A stretch of 64,000 bases of DNA from Phaseolus vulgaris (lineage: Eukaryota > Streptophyta > Magnoliopsida > Fabales > Fabaceae): positions 42,306,658 to 42,370,657 of the forward strand of contig NC_023749.2 of NCBI RefSeq assembly GCF_000499845.2, read 5' to 3'. Positions 1-11,212 of the stretch are shown here, piece by piece. The first letter of the stretch is position 1, and every line of letters starts with the position of its first letter. The notes under the pieces were generated by a model. That model searched no databases. It was not told the DNA's origin and saw nothing but the letters and a program-made list of their open reading frames with translations. A program made the position numbers and the translations under genes.

Positions 1-791
1 TTACTGTTTTTGCCTTATTGCAATTGATTTACTCTCTGGAAAATTCTGAAATTCTGTATTTGTGTTCTTCAAAGTGTTATAAAAGCATAGAAAAAAGAAG
101 TACTCAAAAATTCAAAGTACACAAAAACTGATAAATAAAATACAAAAAGTGTACAATTCTGCCGAAAAAAATACGGTAATCTGGCAGCCATTTTGAAACA
201 TTTATCTCAATTAATTGGCTTACTGTTTTTAAGTAATTCCAGTGCCATTGTTGAGCTAAGATCTTGAAGTTTCTGTGGCTAAAATTTCATAATCCAGTTC
301 GCTCTATATCATTCCAGTTAAATCAGTGAACATCAAGCACAGTTTGCATAAAAAATATTTTCCAGTAGCTTGTTTTTGTTTTCTTCATCTACTCTAGTGC
401 TTTTCTTTAAGTATTCTTTTGTGTGCCTACTTTTTCATTGAGTTCCTTATTTTCTTGCTTGTCTTTTGTTCATTAATCTTTGAGTTTGTCATACATCTAG
501 TATTCCTTTTGTTATAGCCTTTTATTGCTTCTACCTTTTCTTGTTTGTCTTTATTGCTTCATTGGTTTTGTGGTGTTTGGCTTTGAGATTGGTGTGCCTT
601 GCTTTCACATCTTTCATTTGAGGATTCCTAAGACCTCAAGATCAGATTGGTGCAGGGATATTATTTCTTTGAGAGTGACTTTTAAGGCCAATTTCACTTC
701 GGCAATTTTGGGTGCCAAATTCATTTTTTTTTGCTAACTTTGTTTCTTGACTTGTTTGTTGTTTTTGTGTGTTTGCTGTTTTCATTTGCAA

Positions 792-2303
792 ATGGCTGGC
801 TATTCAAGTGGTGCATCTTACAAGCAGCACTCTCCTTCCAAAGTTTCGGTCCTTGGTGAATTGCATGAAGCCCAACGCACCATTAGGCGTTTGGAAGAGA
901 AATTGCAAAAGATGGAGGTGCAACAAGCTAGGCCATCTCACTCTATCCATGATGGGCATCATTCACATAGTCCTTCATCAAGAGGTTCTTCCAATGACTT
1001 AGGTCGTGAAGAGGACCATAGGAGAAGGAGGACTCCACCCCAATTCCATGGACATAGACATCACAACCAAGGGGAGAGACATCACCATGGAAATGGCTAC
1101 TACCAAGATGCAAAGGCTAGACTACCTTCGGTCAAGCTTCCTTGTTTCAATGGCTCTAGTGATCCTAATGTGTATTTAGATTGGGAGGCTAAGTGTGAAC
1201 AAATATTTGAGATCCAAGATGAGCATACGTTTAAGCTAGCCACTTTAGAATTTTTAGATTTTGCCAAAGAATGGTGGCATAAAATTGTAATGGACATTAT
1301 ATATCGCAAGAGACCTCCCGTGCTTTCTTGGAATGATTTGAAAGAGTGTATGCGCGCGAGGTTTGTTCCTCCTTCTAGGAAGGAACACTTGTTGAAGTTC
1401 CAAAGGCTTCCTCAAGGACATAGGATAGTAGATGAATACTTTAAAGATTTTGAAACAACTTTGACTAAAATGAATATGCATGCTAATGAAGAGTCAAAGA
1501 TTAAATGGTTTGTACGTGGTTTGAGAAGAGATATTAGAGACTTTGTAGAATTAAAAGAATATTCTTCTTTAAAGAGAGTGTTTCACAAAGCCATCAAGGT
1601 GGAATCATATCTTTTGAAAAAAACTTTCAATAATCCTCATGATGGTGATTTCTACAACTCTTCTAGAAAGGATGCAAACAAAATTTCTCCTCAAATTTCT
1701 CCTTCCAATTTTTCCAAACAAACCATGTTTCCAAAGAAAGTTTCTACTACAAATCCTTCTACTCCTAAGTCACCTACCAAAACTTCAAATATCAAATGTT
1801 TTAAATGTTTAGGTTTTGGGCACATAGCTCTTCATTGTCCACATAAGCAAATCTTAAAGATCAACAAGGTAAAACAAGACCTAACTCACCCACCTACCAC
1901 AAGTAAAAAAGAAAAAGACAAAGAAGGCCAAGTTGACATGGGTCTTATCCTTTCACCTCCAAGGTGTTTTCCTTCCTTATCTTTTTCATTACCCAAGGTT
2001 CCTATTTCACCACCATCTTGGTTAAAAAATGTTAGGAATGATTTGTTCATACCTCCTAATGGTTGTCACCATTTAAGAGGTCTTTTTCCAAAACATCACA
2101 TCATTCCCAAACAAATTTTTCCAACTTGGTCGATTTATAGAACCTCCTTTTCTGAAATCCCATTGTTTACAAATGCTAAGTCATGTTTACATTTTTCTTC
2201 CACTTTTAATTGTAAAACTAAACTGACTTTGTTATATGCAGGGATTCAGAATTCGTGGACGAATTCTCTCCAACTCGAGGAGTATAATGAGAATCAAATA
2301 TAG
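792..2303 (+). CDS. Gag protein of element A (retrotransposon gag, CCHC zinc knuckle), pol-less
   Basis: An open frame of about 503 codons. I start it at the ATG at 792 (MAGYSS), because the related gag of A2 starts at the matching place (MDRYSS, 11213); the upstream ATG at 747 is in the leader. Residues about 15-40 look like a coiled coil (LGELHEAQRTIRRLEEKL), followed by a His/Arg-rich stretch. The retrotransposon gag core lies around residues 115-275, with LDWEAKCEQIF, EWWHK, SWNDLKECM and VDEYFKDFE. An intact CCHC knuckle (CFKCLGFGHIALHCP) is at about 335-349. The protein should package element RNA into virus-like particles in the cytoplasm. After the knuckle the frame runs straight into non-pol spacer and stops 16 bases inside the 3' LTR. 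Being open this long, with all four knuckle ligands, suggests recent or selected use. Confidence 0.85.
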   Translation: MAGYSSGASYKQHSPSKVSVLGELHEAQRTIRRLEEKLQKMEVQQARPSHSIHDGHHSHSPSSRGSSNDLGREEDHRRRRTPPQFHGHRHHNQGERHHHGNGYYQDAKARLPSVKLPCFNGSSDPNVYLDWEAKCEQIFEIQDEHTFKLATLEFLDFAKEWWHKIVMDIIYRKRPPVLSWNDLKECMRARFVPPSRKEHLLKFQRLPQGHRIVDEYFKDFETTLTKMNMHANEESKIKWFVRGLRRDIRDFVELKEYSSLKRVFHKAIKVESYLLKKTFNNPHDGDFYNSSRKDANKISPQISPSNFSKQTMFPKKVSTTNPSTPKSPTKTSNIKCFKCLGFGHIALHCPHKQILKINKVKQDLTHPPTTSKKEKDKEGQVDMGLILSPPRCFPSLSFSLPKVPISPPSWLKNVRNDLFIPPNGCHHLRGLFPKHHIIPKQIFPTWSIYRTSFSEIPLFTNAKSCLHFSSTFNCKTKLTLLYAGIQNSWTNSLQLEEYNENQI

Positions 2304-3334
2304 GAGGCTTTTATTAATGGAGGAAGAGGACATCCACCCTCACATTTGAAGTTCTTCCTTCTAGTATTCTCAAAATTAAAAGAAGACATAAAATAAAGAT
2401 GAGGCCCAAGCCCAAAGCCCAAGCCCAAACCCAAGAAGGCTAAAGCCCAAAGAGCCCAAGTCCATCCCATGAGGGGCAAGGTCAAGCTTTGAAATACTCT
2501 TGTATAGTTTTAGGAGGTGTGGTTATTAAATAAAGGAGTGTGAAAATGTAAAATAAAGTCACATTGTCCATGTGACTTAGGAGAGTGGTGTAGGTGTAGT
2601 TTTTAGGAGGTGTCATAGTAGAAAAAGGTCACACCTCCCATGTGACTTGTTTTTAGTGGGAATTTTAAATGAGTTTTATTTGAAATTTCCCACCTATTTT
2701 TCAGCACCTCTTAGCCTATAAATTAAGGTGTTTCCTTTGTATTTTTCAGATTTGAATTTTGAATAAGAGAAACTCTACTCAATTTGAGAGACAATTGGAG
2801 AGCTTTGTGCCTTCTTCACTTAGTCTTATCTTGAGAGTTCTTTGGTTACCTCAAGTGGCGGCTTGCACACTCATCTTGGAGTCTCCATCCTCTAAGTGGC
2901 GTTATCATCCAACCAATCCTCCATCTTCATGAGCTTTCTCTTCTCCTTCCTTCCTTCTCTTTTTATGTTCATGTCTTAGCTTATTCCTTTGCTTTTCCAG
3001 TTCGGCATTATCAGTTCATTTGTGTTTTGCTTCGGTTCATTTTCTATTATGCTATTCCTCATTGTTTCTTCTTCATTTCTAGCCTATTTGTTCGGTGCAA
3101 TTCTGTTCTTGTGCTTTTTGTTCGGTGCCTTTGCCTTTTTCTTTCAATTTGTTCGGTTCAATTTGACAATACATGGAACTTGCATATGAGTTTGGGTTTT
3201 GGTACTAGTCTTGGTGAGTTCTTGAACATAGAACCTTGATCCAATTCTATGAAAAAGTGCCTATCTCATATCCAACTCAAGATGATTCCTAAGAATGTCA
3301 AGAATCATTCATATTGTGCAATTGGAATCACATC
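2288..3334 (+). repeat. 3' LTR of element A
   Basis: It begins TGAGAATC right after a purine-rich tract (CTCGAGGAGTATAA) and ends GGAATCACATCA. It aligns along its length with the two LTRs of A2 (for example the shared GGAAGAGG start block and the ending GGAATCA.ATCA), but is clearly diverged from them. It contains the region around CCTATAAATTAAGG (about 2715) as a likely U3 TATA element. Length about 1047 bp, similar to A2 (1017 bp). Confidence 0.85.
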
Positions 3335-4130
3335 ACATACGCTTGGAGTAGCCACTGTCCAAGTACCACAGATGCTGTTTTCCCACCAAGCAATCTCGCA
3401 AAATTCAAAATCAGGTGGCAACATCTGGTCCCCTTATAAATTTGGGTCCATGAATGTTAATTTGATTCTAAGAAACCTTAGGATTCTTAGGAACCCATTT
3501 TAAGATACCTTTTGGAACAAATTTTTTTCTAATCTTACAGAATCTAACAGAGTGACCCTTTCTCATACAGTAGAAACAACAAACAACTGGTTTTTTCGAC
3601 TTTTTAACCGATTGAATTTTCATGGTGGTTGGAAAAGGTTTTGAAAATCCATTGCTTTTGCTTTGTGGGTTAAAACCCAAACCAGATTTCCCGAAAACAC
3701 ATTTTTGAGATGCTAAAACATTCTCAAGATTTGATTTTCCTTTTGCAATTGTATCAACAGTTTTCACAAGATATAAAACCTTCTTTTAAAGTGATTTAAA
3801 ATTATTACAAAAGCTTGCCTCACATTTGCAAGTGGAGTTTTGATAAATCAGTTCAAGATTTTTGAATCAACATTTGAGTTGTTCAAATCATTTTCCAGAA
3901 CTTTAACTTTTTCTTTCAACCAATTGTTTTCACTTTTCAACCGGTTATTTGAAATGGTTAATCTTTTAGCTTCTTCATGAGTTTCTTGGAAAGCATCAAG
4001 AAGTTGGAAATAGCTTTCACATTTATTGGAAGAAGATGTACTTACTTGGTTTAATCCACATCCTTCTTTTGCCATAAGGCATACCTCTGTCTTGGTTTCT
4101 GAAGAAGATGAATCAACAGAAGACTATTGT
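3335..4130 (-). pseudogene. Copia relic G: gag C-terminal and protease-proximal fragment
   Basis: Read on the minus strand, this matches the second half of gag in the copia elements at 40000-51700. It has a coiled-coil segment (HEEAKRL..NNRL..NNWLKEKVKVLENDLNN), then a CCHC motif CFYCMRKGHSVRFC, then the VPKGILKWVPKN signature just ahead of the protease. Element A is inserted at 3334/3335 close to the point where the copia protease begins (compare the related sequence around 48600). The right edge, about 4130, abuts the LTR remnant of Tat element T1. There is no intact reading frame. The family assignment is firm because three other copies in this window show the same order. Confidence 0.75.
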
Positions 4131-4310
4131 TTAATCAATAGGTAGGGCGTCATCTGTGTCAACGGAGCCTTATTCTGGTGTGACGAAGATTCACGAACTC
4201 GGTTCCTGAAGAGGGAGATTCAGGAGGGAGCATTAAACCTCAAGTCAACCAACAACTCAGTCAACCGACAAGAATATTTGGCGCCCACCGTGGGGTCCGC
4301 TAAAACTTGA
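4131..4310 (+). repeat. T1: truncated 5' LTR end and primer-binding site
   Basis: The stretch up to about 4278 resembles the 3' end of the B LTR (GAAGAGGGAG..., TCAACCGACAAG). It is followed by TTTGGCGCCCACCGTGGGG (4278-4296), matching the B primer site at 21371, and by the shared leader words AAAACTTG.TCCCATCC. The upstream LTR is missing; the copia relic G begins instead. The primer site is not the initiator-Met type used by A2, C and E. Confidence 0.75.
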
Positions 4311-4346
4311 TCCCATCCATACTTTGGTTCGAGTTTGCAGACAGAG

Positions 4347-5600
4347 ATGGGGAATACGAGGTTAGTACCACTGGAACAAGAAGGAGGTGAGGCTCCCACA
4401 TTGCAGCAGCTTATGGAGACCATCAGAGCTCTCTAAGAAGCTAATGAATAGTCCAAACAGGAGCAGGAGAGATAACGAGACGAGCTACGTAAAACCAATG
4501 AGGATTTGCAATGAGACCGACGTATCCTAGGACAACGAGAGGTGAATCTGCCCGAGAGAGATTGTCCCAAGCCTTTCTCGAGGGCTATCACGGACGAGCT
4601 AGTGCCCGCGCACTATGTGGCACCCAAGATTACCTTCACTGAGGTAGAAGACCCTGAAAGCCACCTCACTACGTTCAATGCCCAAATGATAATCTCGGGT
4701 GGTTCAGATGTAGTGCGATGCAAGATGTTCAAGGGCACCTTCACAGGAACGGCCATACAGTGGTTCAGTGGACTCCCGGATAGCCATGTTACCTCTTTTG
4801 CATAGTTCGCCAAGCTATTTCGAGAACAGTTTTATGCAAACCGGGTCAAACACCCTATTTTATGTGATCTCTTCAATGTGCGCCAGAGGGAAGGGGAGAC
4901 GCAGAAAGATTACCTGAACCAATTTTGGGCTCTCACCGTGAAACTCCAGACTCACGAAGAGAATATCATGGGTGTCTGTCTTCGAGCAAGGGGTTGCTCC
5001 AGGACCATTTTGCGACTCCCTTATCGAAAACCTGGCATAAACTTTTTCTAAAATTAGGCGAAGATCAGTCGCCCACATTAATACTAAAGAAGAGGTGTTA
5101 GCTAGGAACAATGGTTCACATTCTTGGGTAGGTAAATCGAGAGAAACAGGCAAAACTTCTCAGCTGGGAAGAAGGTAGAAGCTAGGCAGCACCCCTACAG
5201 GAAAGGAGAATTCAAAGAAAGAAGCAAAGAGGACGAAGTCCGCCCCAAATTTCGTATATCGTACAAAGAATTGATAGGTATACCTAGTGACTGAGAAGTT
5301 GAGGTTCCCCCAAAAGACTGATAGAAACCTCGGAGGAAGAAAAGACATCTAGTGTGAATTCCACAAGGGATTCAGGCATGGTGTTGAGTAGGGCATGGCC
5401 CTAGGTTACCAGTTGGCCGAGCTTTTAAAGGAAGGTTTCTTCAAAGAGTATCTCGAGGCCAACCACGGAGAGCAATAGGGGGAAGTTGTTCTGAAGGACC
5501 CACCACATGAGGTACCCATACATGCCGAGCTAAACACGATCTCGGGTGGGTTTTCTGGTAGAGGCAGTATGACAGCTAAGCGTATGCAAGGCCAGTAATG
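4347..5600 (+). pseudogene. T1 gag pseudogene
   Basis: Starting at an ATG (MGNTR) equivalent to the B gag start, the conceptual protein follows B gag closely: FTEVEDPESHLTTFNAQM, SGGSDVVRCKMF and AIQWFSGLP, then a CEFH..H zinc-binding motif near 5350 and GYQLAELLKEGF. In-frame stops interrupt it at several places (for example in the coiled-coil segment near 4433-4512 and within FA*FAKLF at about 4803). It cannot make a functional gag. Confidence 0.75.
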
Positions 5601-8600
5601 ACGCTGGAGGAAAAAAGTCACGATGACACATCAAACCCAGATCTCTATTTCACCAAGGTAGACCTGGTGGGCATAGTCCCTCATGACAATCACCCAGTAG
5701 TGATATTCGTTATTATGGTCAGGAGAAAGTTGCATCCGGCTCTCATTGACTAAGGGAGCTCGACTGACGTGTTGTTTTGGTCCACGTTCGTCAACTTGTG
5801 GTTATCGCCTGTCAACTGAGGTCGCATGACGGATGTTTAGTCGGTTTTGCAGGAGACCAAGTGGAGTGTCGAGGATACATTGACTTAAGGATGACTTTTT
5901 CAGATGAAGAAGTCGTCAGGATTATCGTCATCAGGTATGTAGTGGTCAATACTCTCTCTGCTTACAATTTGTTGTTAGGGAGACCCTCGCTGAACAGGTT
6001 AGGAGCGGTAGCATCCACAAAGCATATGAAAATGAAGCTACTATCCCTTGAGGAAAGAGCGATTACGATAAGATCCAACTAGAAAGATGCTCGGAAGTGT
6101 TATGAGAGCAGCTTAAAGAATATAAGGAGTTACAACGTCGTCGCTATCTCTCATGATGGAAAGGTAGTCGAAGTCTTAGAAACCGAGCTCATTCATCGAC
6201 CATGGCCAGAACCAGCTATCGACGTCCAAGAGAGGGAAATCAAAGGAAGGTTATTCAAGCTCGGTGCCTCGCTGGGGCAAGAGCTCCAAGACCAGATAGT
6301 CGGGGTGATAACTAAACACCTGGATGCGTTTGCATGGACCTCCGCCGACATGCCTGGGATAGATCCCGATTTCATGTGCCATATGTGGATAACATGATCC
6401 GACCTATAGTCTAGAGAAAGAGAGAATTTAATGAGGAAAGGCGTCTGATTATTAAAATGGAAGCACAAAAGTTGCTGAACGCCGGCCATATCAGGGTGAT
6501 TCAGTACCCAAAGTGACTGGCGAATGTGGTGTTGGTTCGGAAGGCCAACGTTAGGTGGAGAATGTGCGTGGACTTCACAAACCTAAACAAGGCCTGTCCA
6601 AAGGATTCATACCAACTGCCAAGCATTGATTCCTTGGTGGACAACGCCTTAGGATGCTGACTGCTCATCTTCCTGGACGCATTCTCAGGGTACAATCAGA
6701 TTCGGATGCACTCCAATGATGAGAGTAAGACTACTTTCATGATGGAGCTCGCAAGCTATTGTTACAAGGTCATGCCCTTCGGTCTCAAAAACGCTGGCAC
6801 CAACTAACAGCGTCTGATGGACAGGATTTTTGCCCCCATGCTCGGGCGAAAGGTGCAGGCGAACGTAGATGACATGGTTGTCACCTCCGAGGAGAAAAAG
6901 CAACATGTGACAGACCTTGAGGAATTTTTTGAAACCATAGACAAGTATAACCTAAAGTTAAACCTCGAAAAATGTGTGTTTGGGGTAGAGGCAGGTAAAT
7001 TCCTTGGGTTTATGCTAACCGAGAGGGGCATAGAGGCCAACCCTGATAAGTGTGCCGCCCTCATTGAAATGAGGAGCCCCGTCACTATCAAAGAGGTACA
7101 ACAGTTGACTGGGCGGATGGCAGCTTTATCTTGTATCCTATTAGCCAACGGAGACAAAGGTTACCCATACTTCCAGTGCTTAAAGAAGAATAATCGTTTT
7201 GTGTGGACCTCCGAATGTGAGTAAGCTTTCGTTAAATTGAAGGAGTACTTGACCAGTCCTCCTGTGCTCGGAAAACCCGTGGTCGGCGTTCCTCTCCGCT
7301 TGTACTTCTCTATCATAGATCGGGCAATTAGCTTAGTGATAGTACAAGACCAGAACCAGGTTCAAAAACCAATCTACTTCATCAGCAAGGTGCAATTGAC
7401 TGGCAGTAGTGTTCGCGGCTAGGCGGCTACGACACTATTTCCACAGCTTCACCGTCATTGTAATGACTAATCTACCTATCCGCAAGGTTTTACAGAAACC
7501 TGACATAGCAGGGCGCATGGTACAGTGATCGATCGATATGTTCGAGTTCGACATCCATTATGAGCCAGAGGGCCGATCAAAGGCCAGGTATATGTCGATT
7601 TCGTGGTTGAGTTGGCGTCTGGAGATCCTCACACAGATCCAGAGGCTTTCGGTGGGTATTGTCGGTAGTTGGCTCCTCCAATCTTAGAAGGACCCAGCGG
7701 CCTGTTAATTGAACAATCTTTGAAATTCGCATTTAAAGCTAACAACAATCAGACCGAGTATGAGGCACTGATAGCCGGGATGTTGCTGTCCCAGGAGTTG
7801 GGAGCTCAGAACCTACTGGTGAGGAGCGACTCGTTACTTGTTACTGAGTAGGTTACGGGCAAATATCAAGCTATGGACCCGTAATTAGCAGTATACCTTA
7901 AGTACGTCATGTTGCTGACAGACGCCTTGTACACGTTCTGAGAGAGCAAAATTCCCGAGGGGATCTCCTAGCCAAACTAGCAAGCTCGGGAAAGGGAAAC
8001 ATGTAAAGATCGGTGATCTAAAAGACTTTGAAGGCCCCTAGAACAGCGGGAGAGGGCCCGCCTAGGGAAGTCTTGGTGGTAGGTGCCCAAAGAGGAAGGA
8101 GCCACCGATAGTTGACCCAAGAAACGCTGAAGGTACCCCGAGTAGCCGACGACTTACTTCCCGGTGAACCCACAGAAGCCAAGGCGATAAAAAGAAATTC
8201 GGGAAAGTGCACGTTGATTGATGGCAAGCTGTTTCATCATAGGTATGCTCACCCTGCTCTTATCTGCATTAACGGGGAACAATGCACCCGTGTGATGACC
8301 GAGTTGCAAGAAGGCATCTCTGGGAGTCACATTGGGGGCTGAGCTCTAGTGTTGAAAGTCATCCGAGTTGGGTACTACTGGCCGACGATGAAAGAAGACT
8401 GTGGAAGGTACGCTCAATGATGTGAGCAGTGCCAGAAACATGCTGATTGGAACCACATACCGGTGAGGAGCTGCGGTCAATTTATAGCCCGTGGCCATTC
8501 ATACCTGGGGAATAGACATTCTAGGTCCTTTCGCTCTGGCCATACGCCAAATGAAGTACCTTTTGGTGGCCATCGAATATTTCACTAAGTGGATTGAAGC

Positions 8601-8968
8601 CGAGCCCATCTCCCAAATCACCACTCACAAGGTACACCATTTTGTATGGAAGAACATAGTATGCGACTTTGGGGTTCCCAAACATCTGGTGTCAGATAAC
8701 AGAACAAAGTTCGCTAGTCAAAAGCTAGGCAAACTATGCTCGGAGCTTAGAATAAAACAGATATTCGCCTCAGTAGAGCACCCCCAAACGAATGGCCAAG
8801 TGGAATAAGCCAACACGATCTTGCTCAGAGGCTTGAAGAGAAGGATAGAGAAAGCCACGGGAACTTGGGCAGAGGAGGTTCCCCAAATCCTATGGGCTTA
8901 TCACGCCACGCCTCAATCCACCACCAAAGAAACACCATTCAGTTTGGTGTATGGAACGAATGCAATTA
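5601..8968 (+). pseudogene. T1 pol pseudogene: protease, RT, RNase H, second RNase H, integrase 5' part
   Basis: In order: protease remnant near 5740-6090 (LID*GSSTDVLFW, then AYNLLLGRPSLNRLGA); RT from about 6480 (RMCVDFTNLNKACP, FLDAFSGYNQI, VMPFGLKNAGT); the RT active-site motif near 6862 reads NVDD in place of YVDD; an ancestral RNase H from about 7240; the Tat-type second RNase H about 7660-7990 (YEALIAG, RSDSLL); then integrase with WGIDILGPF (about 8505), VSDNRTKF and GQVE. Stops and shifts are scattered throughout. The reading breaks at 8968, where A2 is inserted, and resumes at 13430. Confidence 0.8.
8964..8968. repeat. Target-site duplication (left copy) of element A2: AATTA
   Basis: AATTA lies directly before the TG that opens the A2 LTR and is repeated directly after the closing CA at 13425-13429. 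Joining the two flanks restores the T1 integrase reading. Confidence 0.85.
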
Positions 8969-9985
8969 TGATAGAGATAAAAAAGAGGATTTCACTAATG
9001 TAGGAAGAGGCCATCCACCCAAGCATTTAAAGTTCTTCCTTCTAGTCTTCTCAAAATTAAAGAAGAAATTAAATAAAGAGAGGATCAAGCCTAAAAGAAG
9101 ACTGCAAGCATTCAAGAATGGGCTCTAATTAATATCTCTCTTTGTAGTTTCTTTTGTATAAAAATTAAAAACACAGAGTAGTGTTTAGGAAGGTGCTAAA
9201 GAGGGAAACCTAAGACACATCCTTTGTATAGCACCTTTAGGCGTTAGTTTTAGAAAAGATCTAGAAGGTGCCTCTTCACTTTCCATTTAGGCACTAGAAT
9301 AGGAAGAGTTAGAAGGCTACCTTGCAAAGCTTCTCTTGTAAGCTTCCTTTGTAAATAGTGATCGGTCCTCCTCCCTATAAAAGGAAGGCTTAGGTCTTTG
9401 AAATAATAAGATTGATTTTGTGAGTAAAGAACCTCTCCCAAATTGGTGAGTGAATTAAGACAGACTTGTGTCTTCTTCTCTTCTAGTCTTATCTTGAGTG
9501 AATTCTTGGTCTCTCAAGTGGCGGGAACTACACTCATCTTGAAGCCAATCATCCTTCAAGTGGTGTGCACATTTCCAAGAGCTCCAACCACATAAGTTTC
9601 CTTGTTCTTTTCATCTCCTTCTTCCATTTCCATTCCAAAACAAACTCTAAAACATGTCTTTGTTGTTTCTTGTCATTTGAATCGGTAGAACTTGTTTGTC
9701 TTGTGTTTATATTCGGTAGTTTCATTTAGTTTGCTGTTCTTGTGATTTTAATTGTGTTTCCTTGAGTTTTAATCGGTTCATTTGTGTTGTTTCTTGTTTT
9801 AATCGGTTCATATGTCCAAATATGGGTTTCTATGTGAGTTTGGTTTGGTTACTTGTGTTTTGGTGAGTTCTTGAATGATAAGAAAATTGATCCAGTTCTT
9901 AAAAAGTGCCTAATCATATTCCAATTCTTGTTGAATCCATAACATGTTCATATCATATCCATATCATGTTATTGGAATCATATCA
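8969..9985 (+). repeat. 5' LTR of element A2
   Basis: It begins TGATAGAGAT and ends GGAATCATATCA. A TATA element CCTATAAAAGG lies at about 9374. It aligns with 12439-13424 almost base for base from position 9002 on; the first 33 bases have no partner there because of the deletion in the 3' copy. Confidence 0.85.
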
Positions 9986-11212
9986 TGTGGTATGATGAGT
10001 CTTAGGTTTGTTCTTGTATGTGTTTGAGTTGTTTTGGAACTTTTAATTCAAGAACTTTACATTCTTGTCTTTACCTTTCTGTTTTAGGTTTATTTTTTAG
10101 TTTTTCTTTCTATTTTCTTGTTCTTATTACATTGTGTTTGTGTCATTTTGATTTTTGAATCCTTATAAGTTTTGTCAAAGTCATGTTTCTCCAAAAAATG
10201 TTATCAATTTTATATAGTCCTTTTGTTGATAATTTTGGTTTCTTGATTTTGTTTTGAGTACAGTTTTATGTGTTTGTTTTCTTGATCCTTTGGTGCTTTT
10301 TCTTTTTAGTTTTGAGTTCATACTTGTGTAATAGACCTATACAAGTTCTTAAACATCAATTCTATTATGTCTTTTGAAGTTCTTAATTCTGTTTTTCATT
10401 CCAGTTAGATTTCCTCTGTTTTATTGAAAACGTGCTGACTGTTTCGATTTATTGCTATTTCTTTGCTTACTGGAAATTTCTGAAATTCTGGATTTGAGTT
10501 CTTGAAAGTGTTATAAAAAAGTAGAAAAAATAAGTACATCAAAATTACAAGTACAAAAAAAATGATAAATGAAATACGTCCAGTGTGTAATTCTGGCACA
10601 AAAAATACATTAATCTGGCAGTGATTTTGCAAAATTTATCCCAATTAATTGGTGCAATATTTTTTAGTAATTCCAGTTCCATTGTTGAGATAAGATCTTT
10701 AACATTCTGTGGTTTAAATTTCATAATCCAGTTTGCATTATACAGTTCCAGATAAATCTGTAAAGTCACCTACAGTTTATAAAAAAATTCCAGTAGTTCT
10801 GTTTTTGTTTTCTTCATCTATTCTAGTGCTTTTCTTTAGGTTTCTTTTGTGTGCCATCCTTTAATTGAGTACCTTATTTTTCCCGCTTGTCTTTTCTTCA
10901 CTATTCTTTGAGTTTGTTATATATCTTGTCTTCCTTTTTGATATAGCCTTTCTTGTTTACAACTTTTTTTGCTTGTCTTTTATTGTTCTTTAAGTTTTGT
11001 GGTGTATTGGCTTTGAGAAAGAGTGCTTTTGCTTTGACATATTTCATTTGAGAGTTACCAAGACCTCAAGAGCAGATTGGTTGAGGGAAGTATTCTTTCT
11101 TGGAGTGATTTTAGTGACTTTTAATTTTCAGTACAATAGTATAATTGTTCCATTTTCTAACCTTGTTTTTCTTAATATTGTTTGTTATTGTGTTTGCTGT
11201 TTTCTTTTTCAA
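9986..11212 (+). other. A2 primer-binding site and leader
   Basis: Two bases after the LTR comes TGGTATGATGAG (from 9988), a decayed form of the TGGTATCAGAGC site that pairs with initiator tRNA-Met. The remaining 1.2 kb is T-rich, has no convincing gene, and shares long stretches with positions 1-746 of the window (for example around 10440-10900), which identifies it as a gag leader. Confidence 0.7.

Larger units (their letters stand above)
1..3334 (+). mobile_element. Element A: 3' part of a gag-only Ty3/gypsy LTR retrotransposon
   Basis: The window opens inside the long T-rich leader of this element; its 5' LTR and primer-binding site lie to the left. The leader (1-791) is recognisably similar to the leader of element A2 (about 10430-11212), so the two are related. 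A single gag frame follows, then a short purine-rich stretch (about 2273-2287) and a full LTR to 3334. There is no protease, RT, RNase H or integrase between gag and the 3' LTR. The element sits in an antisense copia relic, whose sequence resumes at 3335. The expected right-hand target duplication is CATAC (3335-3339), but its partner is outside the window. Calling it a gypsy-derived non-autonomous element is secure; the exact lineage (chromovirus-like) is inferred from gag. Confidence 0.85.

Noticed and set aside
9250..9441. Minus-strand frames of about 63 codons at 9250 and 12689
   Set aside because: They are shadows in the two LTRs of A2.
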